Assembly (NCBI GenBank): GCA_006384855.1
Contig: VCJN01001712.1
Span: forward strand, 39,509-103,508
Direction of reading: 5' to 3'
DNA from: Tetraselmis striata
Lineage: Eukaryota; Chlorophyta; Chlorodendrophyceae; Chlorodendrales; Chlorodendraceae
DNA length: 64,000 nucleotides
Of this stretch, positions 1-9,831 are shown piece by piece (the first letter of the stretch is position 1; each line of letters begins with the position of its first letter). A program made the position numbers and the translations under genes. The notes beneath the pieces are model-generated. The model was not told the origin of the DNA and made no database searches. It worked only from the letters and a program-made list of their open reading frames with translations.

Positions 1-171
1 GTTCGAAAATTCAAACAAATTCAAACAATATATATTTCACGCACCGTCCCTGTATACGAGTACCGGTGCTCTTTCGCGACGGTACCCGTACGATACGATT
101 CACGAATATATTTAATTAAGGCGTCCACTTTTATATATTGTGGTTTAGGAGACAATCCCCCCCCATATTTG

Positions 172-197
172 CCCCCCCCCCCCCCCCCCCCCCCCCC
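172..197. repeat. C26 homopolymer tract
   Basis: Uninterrupted run of 26 C. It is one of at least sixteen C or G tracts of 14-32 bases in the window. Nothing else is recognisable between 1 and 459. Proline-rich frames crossing it are artefacts. Confidence 0.9.
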
Positions 198-459
198 AAG
201 TCAGTTAGACCATCACCCGATTCCTTGTTTAGGGCACTTGCGCACGCAAGAATGATGCAACTCCAACCATGCATGCTTATTTTATTGAGAGGGACGCTAT
301 GGTGCAATAATAATGGTAGTAGGGCAATGCAATGTGCAAAAATGGCACATGTGGCGTTGGGCCATGTGCAGAAGCCCTTCAGGGGGTCAAGATATTGGGT
401 GGGGGGAGGGTCTTTCGGCCCTTTTACTTACATGGACTTGGAGGGAATGTCTATGCCAC

Positions 460-2730
460 CTAAGTCTCCGCCCTAGGACGCTTCCTAGACACTCCGGTGG
501 CCATGTTGGCCTCGTGTGCGGCTGCCTGCGCCGCATGCGTTGCAATGACGGCCCTAGCCTGTGACATCCTGATCCTACTTCTGACAGGATACTTCACACC
601 CTCACCCCTGCACTTGTCACACAACGGCAGGATAGTGCTGAAGGGAATGCCTTCTTCAACAGTGGCCTCTAAATCACCAACACATTGAGAGCACAAGGAG
701 GGGTTTGACCAAGATGCAACCTGGGGAGTCCGGCCACGCTTGGAGTAAAACTGTGGCTCCACATCCATATGGCACTCCAGATCCTGAGCAGTGTAGAAGA
801 TGTCGTGGAAGGGATGCTCCTCAGGGAGTGGTTGGCCACCACACACATAGTCTTGGTTGGCAATAGCATCATGCAAAACATCCTTTGCAATGCGCCCGCA
901 AGCTGCGATGTCTGCTCTGCTGGGTGGCTTTTCCTCACTGGTATGTGACGGCTGCATCTTGCCCTCAGCGAGAAAATGAGGCGAGGTTTGGCACACTCCT
1001 GGCACTGCACAGTGCCCCTGGCCAGTTGCAAATGGAAGGGTGCGCCTCCGGGTGTAGAAATCTCCAAGCAGTTATCGTGCATCTCTGGTTGGGTTGTACC
1101 AACTCTGCCGCCCCGGCCTGTGCGGCCACCTCTGCTCCCACAGCCTCCTCTGCCTCCACGGCCACCAGGTGACTCATGGAATGATGGCTCCTTTGCTTTC
1201 TGCTTGGCAACCATGGAGGGTTGATGTTGTATCGTGAAGGGCTGGAGGCTGCAATCCTCAAATGACATGTAGCTGAGCTTGTTGCTCTGCCCCCCTTTAG
1301 GAGCGGCCTTGCATCTTCTTCACTTGCTGATACAACGCTGGATCCTGGATCACACTCGGTTTCCAAATGTTTAGTGCACAGGCTACACAGTCACAATTGT
1401 CGCCGTTGATGCTGGACTTCAGGAACTGCACCATATACGGTGTAGAGATGGCGTGGTTCTTCAACACCTTCTCCATGACATGGAACTTCTCCAGCTGCTT
1501 GCGTGTGACGGACACTGTGCCAATGCTGGGGTCCAGCTTCTTCAAGGTTTGAAGGATTAATTCAACCTATGAGAGTACACATTCGCACAGTATATCAAAG
1601 GCAATACTATATATATACTCAAATTGATAGAGCGGGGCAATGGCAAATGCAGATGGTGACATACCTTTTCGTCAGGCGCAAGTTCTTCAACTTGGAAGTG
1701 ATTCCCAGCCCAGGTGGCGTGGGCAAACCTAGCCTCCAACATCTCGCGCCCAGGTTTGATGCTGGCTATGTATTGACTCTTGAAGCCGCTACTGACCGGC
1801 ACCTCCTTGCCATCCTCTCCATCCTGATCGTCCTCCACGAGATCCACGACATCCTCGCGGCTCATGGTCGTACTGCCCAATCCCGCCGCCACCTCCATCT
1901 CAGTATCGCTGTCCTCCACGGCCAGCCTCGTCCTCATCACTCACAGCACACTAATCACTATCCGAAGATAATGCTTCCTCCTCAGCCTCGTTGTCAACAG
2001 CCTCCTCATCTCCAAGTGGTTGTTGCTCAGCTGGTGCCTCCTCAGCTGCAGGCGGCTGCTGCTGTGGCTGTGCCTCAGCTGGCGCCTCCTCAGTTGCAGG
2101 TGGCTGCTGCTCCGGCTGTGCCTCAGCTAGCGCCTCCACAACAGTCGGTGGCTGCTGCTCCGGCTGGGGCTTAGCGGAAGCCTCCTCAGTTGCAGGCGGT
2201 TGCTGCCCGGGCGGCTGCTCAACGGGCGCCTCCTCACTTGCCTCCTCACTTGGTTGCTGCTGCCGCTGCTGCCGCTCAAACGCCTCAAGCTCCTCTGCCT
2301 TCTTTATTGCCGGGCGCACAGCTGCCATGCTGTTGCACTTGGACATGAGCTTCTCTGCCGCCGGATCAGGGATCTCCTCTCGCATGAGTGGGATGTTCTG
2401 CAGCTGGAGGTTCAGCGGCCCCATGCACCGCTCGACGGGACTCGTCCAGCTTTGCGAGGGAGCACACCGCATCGCCACCAAGTTGTCGGCGCCGTGCAGG
2501 ATGAAGAAGGCGAGCCAGCACAGCACCACCTGCACGTGACTGCAGTTATGGTCTGGACCTCCGTCTGTCATGAACAACAAGACAGGGGTCTTGCTGCCCC
2601 GCTTGGTCAGCAGGTCATGTAACTCCACCATGTGTCTAGCCGCTGACGAAGCCTGAGTAATTGCATCCTTCAGACACACGTGCGGAACACCTGCAATATA
2701 GCAGGCATCTATGTGAGCGATTGCAAACAT
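460..2730 (-). pseudogene. DDE/RNase H-like mobile-element protein, catalytic core and zinc-finger C-terminus
   Basis: The longest frame (2730 to 1951, 259 aa) contains TDGGPDH followed by SPVERCMGPLN, with a spacing and flanking Leu/Phe-rich helices that look like the second Asp and the Glu of a DDE integrase fold. A Gln/Pro/Glu-rich repeat follows. The protein continues through 1940-1673 (acidic linker, then a stretch ending DEK at a GTATGT donor) and 1545-1297, which resumes at KLDPS after an AG. Next come a Gly/Arg-rich segment (about 1268-985) and a Cys-rich tail (about 985-463) with CQEC, CSQC and CDKC pairs, ending SRKRPRAET. I recognise this domain order from unnamed transposon-like proteins of sponges, cnidarians and fungi; this is from memory. 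At least two frame changes (near 1300 and 985) are not explained by introns, so the copy is probably broken. Confidence 0.6.
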
Positions 2731-2850
2731 TTGTGCTTGGCCAATGCATACACAATTAAGCAGCCTTTTTCATACCTCTGTAGATAGGGGGCGCCTCAAG
2801 ACTTCCAGGCCGATCGTACAATCGTCTAGTTGCGCAGCGTGCAGCTCCAG

Positions 2851-4524
2851 CTAAGGCTTCTTCGTGTCGAGCAGAACCTCTCGCAACCAATCTACGCAGG
2901 TGTTTTCGGCAAGCCATTTCTCCGTGCGCAGGTCGAACGTGCTACCCAAGATCACCACGTACTTCCGGCCCAGACCGGTATTAGCCACACGCACAGTCAC
3001 CGAAGCGGCGACAGTGGGGTCCTCCATGCGTGGGTGCTGCGCAGTGCGCCGCACAAGCACTGTGTGTGCGGGCTGGAGCTGTGATGGCGGATGGGCGGGC
3101 GCCCCGTCGCTTATGCGCGGTTGGCGTGCCGTACACCGGTAGCGACTACTGGTACGGCGCGGCAATATCTGAGTCGTCGCGGGGACGAGACATGTACATA
3201 AGACAGTACTTCAGGTGATGAACCGTAATGACAGTGATGGTCTGAACGTCCCCCCCCCCCCCCCCCCCCGGCCAAATCCTAGGCACATTTCCTTCCTAAA
3301 CCACAACATATAATACAGCACGCCTAAAAGAAGAAGGGTATGCCGGATACTCATAGCGACTGTAAGGCAGGTCCGACTTTATTTTATGTTTTAGACCCCC
3401 CCCTCTCTGTTTCCACCCCCCTCAACCCCCCCCTCTACTTTAATTATGTTGACCTCACAGTACTTAGTAGAACATACCCAAAGTTGCATAATAATTACCA
3501 CTAGCATGACGTTTTTAAGGGTTTCAATGCATGGCTGTGTGCAGAAGGGTGTTCCCTGCCATATGCAAGCATATAATGGGAAGGGCGGGGTGGGGCATTT
3601 TTTGGAACCATCACCATATTACAGTCAACATCATGGCAAACCAACCATACGGTGGCCCTATCCACCTCTCCGTGTAGTGCTATGATGCCGCTAACCTGTT
3701 GTATGCCACTGCTATATATGTGTTGTTGCTCTCACCGCGCTGCGCTGCCCTGCTGCGCAATGTTGCCTGGCTATCAAGTTCTCGCATTTTCTCAGCACAG
3801 TTGGCCTTTGCGCCCCTCACGAGCACCTGATAGCCGGCACGCTCACAGGTTTTGCACAAAGGCAAAACAGTGGTGTATACAGTCTGTAACGCCTCATCTA
3901 TGAGTCCTCCGTCTCCATCGCCTGGACATTAGCTCAACGCATCATCAGTGGGAGCAGTGTGGCAAGCCTATGTGTATAGTGGCAGCTGACCTCACCTGAC
4001 CTCACCTGATGATGATCATGCACACACTTGAACACAAGGTGGGCAGTAACTCCGAAGTGGGGTTCTTCTTCTTGTGTGTGTAATACTCAATCTCCACCGG
4101 GGCAGCACAGGTCAGGCGGGAATCACACACTAGTCCTCGTCCTGAGATTGCATGCCACACACGTGTCAGAGTTATGAACGTCTGCAAGGCCATTGGCAGC
4201 CAACCACCTGCGCCACAGCAAGGCGACATGATGGTTAATCGGTGGCGTGTCCGCTGCATATATGATATACTGAATGTGGCATGCAGGGGGGGGGTAGATC
4301 AGCTCAGCACCGCTACCTAGTAGTCTCCTATGGTGTGAGACCTGGCTCATCAGCTCGCGATGGAAGCACCATCTTGCAACTAACATGATGCTTGCCAAGA
4401 GACGAAGCACCTCGGCTTCTGGCAGTCCGGCTTCTTGCAGCGCAGAATTCCGTGTAGCCGCCCAATGCCTCCGATCTGAAATCCCGTCCGATTGCCAACT
4501 ACACGAGTCAGCACGAGACGACAT
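2851..4524 (-). mobile_element. Upstream (N-terminal) coding segments of the same DDE-type element
   Basis: Short frames on the same strand seem to be 5' exons of the preceding gene. They are 3165-2851 (contains VRVANTGLGRKYVVILG), 3865-3680 (LCKTCERAGYQVLVRGA and an AEKMREL helix), about 4090-4000 (EEEPHFGVTAHLVFKC ending at CAG|GTGAGG) and 4524-4123 (RWLAANGLADVH). Three of these have clear relatives on the minus strand at 17.7-18.3 kb. Conservation of short peptides across two loci supports coding rather than chance. A C20 tract at 3250-3269 and plain non-coding sequence at 3270-3650 separate the pieces. Exact exon joins cannot be settled by eye. Confidence 0.45.
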
Positions 4525-4689
4525 GGCAGTGGTAGTGTCTTGCCTAGCAGCCGGCTGTGTTGGCTTTTCAGTAGGCGCTGCCGGGTGCGACTGCTGGCCT
4601 CGGCCACGGCCCTAGCCACCCCCGCTTGAAGTCGAGCATAGGCTTGGCAAGAAGCCTGCCTTCCCATAACTCAATGATCTTCAGGCAAA

Positions 4690-5920
4690 AGTCGTTGTTG
4701 TCATCCATCTTGGCAAGAAGGGGTGAGATGGTGGGTTAGGGTGGGCCAGCGGGAGGTGTTTGTCCAGCCCGGCCAAGCGCCGTCCAAGGATATGCCTGAC
4801 CTAGATATTAAAGACTTTCCGTGCCTTCTCTGGACGCTATCCATGTAACCAACACAACATATCAAGGGCGGCGGTGCGGGGCTGAGCCCCCAGCCGCTCA
4901 TGCACCGCTCCCAGCCGCCAAGTACTGCATAAGTACGTTAACATTAAGTTGAGGCCACATACAAAGTGACCCCCCCCCCCCCCCCCCCCCCCCCTCCTGT
5001 TTCTCCGGAAAGTGGAGTACTAAAACATAACATTAAATTGGAAATGCCCAATAAGACTAATATAGGGATGAATGCCGGATGATGACAATGAGTGTACTCA
5101 TTACGAGCATCATGCCGATTCCTGATCACGATCAATAGGGATCGCTACCCGCATCGTAATATATGGCCCCAGGGGCAGGCGGATGGTATATTGTTTATTA
5201 TCGCGCCCAGCCGCCCGGAGGCCTGATCGAGAATAATACTAATGGTACAGGTACGGGTAGCTACAGTAGTATGTATTTATTGAAGGCGATGCCAAAATCA
5301 TAATAATCTGCACGATGACATGATGAGTTAATGACGACCAGTGTTAAACACAGGTACTGGTACCTATACGTACCTTTCATCATCCAAGTAGGATTTGAAA
5401 TCAATTTTTTTCTTACATCAGAGCTTTCACAAATGCGCAGTACAAACAGAACTAACAGCAACTATGAAAGGTTCCAAGCAAAAGAGCGACATGAGTCTGA
5501 AACCAAGGTCGAGCAGGAGGCCAGCAGGATTTTAAATCAAGATATCAGATATACCCTTGGTCGCTAGATAGCGCTAGGGCAGCAGCAGCGCGCGCGTCTC
5601 ACCGTTGGTACGAGGCCGAGCTCGTCCGTCCTGGACCGTTCGATGTGCCGCCCGCCAGCAGCAGCTCATCCCATGCCAGCAGGCGCAAGATAGCACGTCG
5701 CCCGCCAGTCCACCACCAGCAAGGCACGATATTTCTACATATGCGCGGTGTACAAATAAATACGCTGCCACGGTCGAGCCGCCTATCGCATACGCCGAGG
5801 TCAGGCTTATCGATTGTCTGCTTAGGTGCCTGGCGGGAGTGCTCGGTCGGCGGGGTCTCGCTAGGCGCTTCGGGGGCACGGCAGTCCCGGGGTTTCGCCT
5901 GACGGTTCGGGCAAGTGGGC
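4690..5920. other. Intergenic, no gene seen
   Basis: Contains a C25 tract at 4970-4994 and unremarkable sequence rich in GTAC-type words. Open frames at 5574-6006 on the minus strand overlap the first exon of the hydrolase gene and look like shadows. Confidence 0.5.
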
Positions 5921-5923
5921 GAG

Positions 5924-7361
5924 ATGACGGCGGCCCAGGACGCGAAAGCCGCGGGGGAGACCAAGGTGCTGCTCCGGGCGGTGGGGCGCGCGATACTGGA
6001 GTCCATTGTCGGCGTCCTGACGCTGCCGATAAGGGTGTGCCGGGCCAGGAGCGCCTACGACAACGAGATACATAGCGAAGACACCGAGTTCAACAGGTGC
6101 CTTTCCTCAGGCAGCTGACTGGCCGTGCTGTGGGACCTATCTCTCTGGGAGTCACACGCGAATTTATGCCCCATCACGCCGGGCGACATACTGCATTGCT
6201 ATGCGTTGGTCGTTTGCGCGCCGCATCACACGCATACTGTCTTGCCGGCGCGATCGCTGGACGCTAATAGCATGCTCGGCCCCCGCAGGACGATCATCAA
6301 CAGCTGCCCAGCGTTAAAGAGCTTCAAGCCCGCGCCGTGGGCGCCACGTGGACACAGCCAGACTATATGGGGGGCTTTCGTTACGACGCAGGATAACTAC
6401 GTATACGAGCGTGAAATGGTTATAATGGTGGATCGCGTGAAGGTGGCGCTGGACTGGTGCCACCCCAAGGGATCAGCGCCAGTTTCAGAGGATGCGCCCA
6501 TCGTGCTGTGTTTGCACGGAATAGGTGAGTGCTGTGGGGAGAATAGTGAAGAGGCAACGGGGTAGTGCCATTGCCACTAAGCAACGTCGGTCAGGCTCAC
6601 ACCGCCTGTGGTGCACACTGCCATTGCAGCGTGCTCAAGTGAGGGGAAGAGCCTGAAACTGATGATGGAGGCGTGCATCCACCGGAATTGGCGCGGCGTG
6701 GTTTACAACCGGCGCGGGCACGCAGGCACTTCGCTACTTCCAGATGAGTTTTCGGTAATGATATGCCGCTTGTTGCCCTGTACTCACATGCACAAACAGG
6801 CTGCATACAAGCGCTGCACGTACACAGTCACACACACACACACACACTCACACACTCACAAACAGTCACACACAGACACACACACAGTCACACACAAAGT
6901 CACACAGTCACACAGTCACACACGCAGACACACACACACGCAGACACACACACACGCAGATACACAAACACGCGCACGCATGCAACCCCCCCCCCAACAC
7001 ACACACGCACGCACCCCCGACCCCCCCCCCCCCCCCCCCCCCACATACACACGCATGCAACCCCCCCCCCCCCCCCCCCCCCCCTCCCACACACCCACGC
7101 ACGCCCCCCCCCCCCCCCCCCCCCCCACACACACACAGTCACACACACACGCACGCACGCCCCCCCCCCCCCCCCCCCCCTTCCCACACGCATGCAACCC
7201 CCCCCCCCTCTCCCACACACGCACGCCCCCCTCCCCCCCCCCACACACACAGTCACACACACACACACACACCCACGCACGCACGCACGCCCCCCCCCCC
7301 CCCCCCACACACACACGCATGCACCCCCCCCCCCCCCCCCCCCAACACACACACACCCACC

Positions 7362-7408
<47 letters not shown>

Positions 7409-8629
7409 CAGCACACATGCACACCCATACACCCGCACACCAACAGCCTGGAGTAGCGCTGACAATGTTTGTCTGACCCGCATGAACGTCTCCTGTGGTT
7501 TGCAGGAGGATGACGATGTATGCAAGCCCTTCCCCATGCATGCAGACATCGACGATATGGAGGCAGTGATTGCATACATTTCCGCCAAGTTCCCGCGGGC
7601 GCGTATTGTCTGTGTTGGCTTCTCCTTGGGATCGAACCTGCTAGTGCGCTATCTAGGGCACACCAAAAACCAATGCAAGCTGCTGGCGGGCGTGTCAGTT
7701 GCCAACGGGTTTGACTTGGTCGCAGGTGAGGCTTTGCGCAATGGCTGATCCACTGAGGGACTGCACTGTTTGGAAAGCTTGTCGACTGCCGTGTTATTGC
7801 TGACACGGGGGCGCATGGATGGGGACAGGGACCAAGCGGCTAGCGGAGGAAGGCGAATGGGACGCCATTATAACTATGAAAATGAAGCGCATGCTTGTGC
7901 ACCACTCACCCGATCTGATGAAAGCCAAGAAGATCGAGGAGACCCACATCACGCAGATAGTCAAGAGCAGATCCTTCCGAGAGTTTGACAAAATCGTGAT
8001 GGGGCAGCTTTACGGCTACAAGGACGTGGATGAGTACTATCGGGAGAACAGCTGTCTGCACCTGCTGCAGGTCCGGGTGGCATTGGAATCAGCTTCATGC
8101 CCCTCTTGTCTCCGTGTCGCAACAATTCGAGACTGCAGTCCTCTCAGCAGCGCTAAGTATTGCAATTTTGCGCGTCTTGCAGGACATCGCTGTTCCCCTG
8201 TTGTGTCTTGGAGATCACGACGATCCGCTGCTGAGTCAGGACCTGCTGCGCGCGTCGCTGGACGCCGGCAAGCTGAACAGACACATCATCACGGCTCTCA
8301 CCCGCAACGGGGGCCACCTCGGGTGGATTGAGGGGTGGAAAGGAAAGCCCTGGATGTCCGGAGCAGTGAGCGAGTATATTCACGCCGTACTGGAAAATTC
8401 CGAGAGGCCACAGGGCGCAGCGGCAGGACCGCCTTTGAAGGTGGTGGACCCTCTCCCAGTTGTGGTATCTCTGGAGCTGACGGAGTCCGATCCTCCCAAG
8501 GTGGTTCTCAACCTGAAGGCATCACCTGGGATGGCAGAATCCACAGAGCGAACTGCGCCGTGCCTTCAGCCCGACATCTCAGCTCTGAAAGATGCAGCAA
8601 CTCTGGAAGCACAAATAAACCAGATGTAA
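5924..8629 (+). CDS. ABHD1/3 (YheT/EMB8)-type alpha/beta hydrolase, six exons
   Basis: Predicted exons are 5924-6096, 6289-6524, 6630-6754, 7506-7725, 7829-8070 and 8183-8629. Phases agree across every junction and give 480 aa. The start is ATG at 5924 (MTAAQDAK), followed by a hydrophobic segment ([14 protein letters not shown]) that could anchor the protein in a membrane. The family signature is clear: CPAL...[15 protein letters not shown], an oxyanion-loop [11 protein letters not shown], the nucleophile elbow GFSLGSN (Ser), the acid in GDHDDP (Asp) and the base in GGHLGW (His). Family members are serine hydrolases acting on lipids, including medium-chain phospholipids; the substrate here is unknown. 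Donors are GTGCCT, GTGAGT, GTAATG, GTGAGG and GTCCGG, so the last is weak. The third intron carries 600 bp of microsatellite. No frameshift was found, so this is the best-preserved gene in the window. Confidence 0.9.
6826..7436. repeat. Intronic (CA)n and poly-C microsatellite block
   Basis: About 610 bp of CA dinucleotides, CACG-type variants and C runs up to about 24, lying wholly inside the third intron (6755-7505) of the alpha/beta hydrolase gene. The His/Thr/Pro-rich and Cys/Val/Gly-rich frames across it are translation artefacts. Confidence 0.95.
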
Positions 8630-9300
8630 AGGACTGTAAAATCCTTACTAGCTGCAGGATGTTTGACGATGACAGCGCACCTGTTTCAGTATGCTGCGAC
8701 CATGTCGTGCTACTGTGAGGCACATGCTTTGCCGGCCTGACGCAAAAGTGATATTCCTACCAGATAGGTCCAGGTCCCTATGACACACATATTCATCTAT
8801 ATTCGACTCCCGACCCATGAGGATGGTCGCTACCCATTAACCCTGCTTTTACCCGTAGAGCAGAACTACGAGCTACCTCGGCCAGAAGACGGTACCGCCG
8901 GCACTGCTGCCCGCCGCAACTAGCCACTATGACGTGGCTATCCACTGAAGTAGGAATTATTACTACCAGGGTACTAGTAGTCGACATGAAGTCCGCCCAG
9001 GACGATGATGTACATTCTCGCGCGCAGGTCTATGGAATGCTGTCACAGACTCACATGCAGTGTGCTGTGAGAAGTAGTTCGTTATATGTGCGATTAATCG
9101 TTTAATACTGTACTCGCAGATCAGTGTTGCGATTGTATCTCATTAGAACATCCCCGTAATATATAGCAGAGATAAGGATTAGTCGACATTTAATCCATCA
9201 GACTGATGGTTATACTAGCGGCTATCACTAGAGCTTTGCCGAGGTTCGCACGGGCGGGTAGAAACAACGCTTTCATCAATATCCGGGTGAGCGTACAGGT
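8630..9300. other. Intergenic, no gene seen
   Basis: Region between the hydrolase and the fasciclin gene. No coding signature, RNA gene or clear repeat was recognised. Confidence 0.5.
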
Positions 9301-9306
9301 ACCGGT

Positions 9307-9352
9307 ACCAGTACGTCAGTACTTTTTGTAATTCACACCAGTACGTCAGTAC
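9307..9352 (+). mobile_element. Solo 14-bp retroelement tail with 16-bp direct repeats
   Basis: tttttgtaattcac (9323-9336) is the terminal motif of the RT/endonuclease retroelement copies in this window. It is flanked by two perfect copies of accagtacgtcagtac (9307-9322 and 9337-9352). The layout is that of an extremely 5'-truncated insertion with its target-site duplication. Confidence 0.65.
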
Positions 9353-9831
9353 CCAGGCGACAGCGCCTCGGATTTTATAGGTGTCATGATGTTGCGCCTC
9401 AGTGGCTGCAAGCGTCGGCTTGACGAACTTACCTGATGCTTCTCCAGCCGATCGACACCTTAGGCCAGTCGAACTTCTCGGAAACGCCGCTGCCATTTTT
9501 AAGTGACGACTCGCATACTTAGTAGCGAGCTTCCCGGTGCCTGAAGTCAGTCGTCTTACCTCGGCACAACGTTTACTTCAATCCGAGGACGAGGCCGCCA
9601 CAACAAGAGACGAGACTTCATATCTTCATCCCAAGCTGCCGCTTCAACGTGTACCACTGGCAGAGGGGGCCCACCACCATTGCCCAAGGAACTGTTACGT
9701 ATTCAAGGGTGAAAGCGTATCAAAAATACCGAGCGGCTTCCCCATTTGCGTGACCACCTTGCGGTTCCACGAGCGTGACTTGCGGTTCCACGGCAGTCAT
9801 CCCAGCAGGAACTACTACGCCCAAGTCCACC

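Noticed and set aside
1569..2622. Plus-strand frames rich in Pro/Gln/Ala or Ser/Cys/Gly
   Set aside because: Antisense shadows of the Gln/Pro/Glu repeat in the DDE-type protein.
6608..7806. Three overlapping 200-300-codon frames rich in His/Thr/Pro or Cys/Val/Gly
   Set aside because: They cross the intronic CA and poly-C block; the real exons on either side are in the alpha/beta hydrolase frame.
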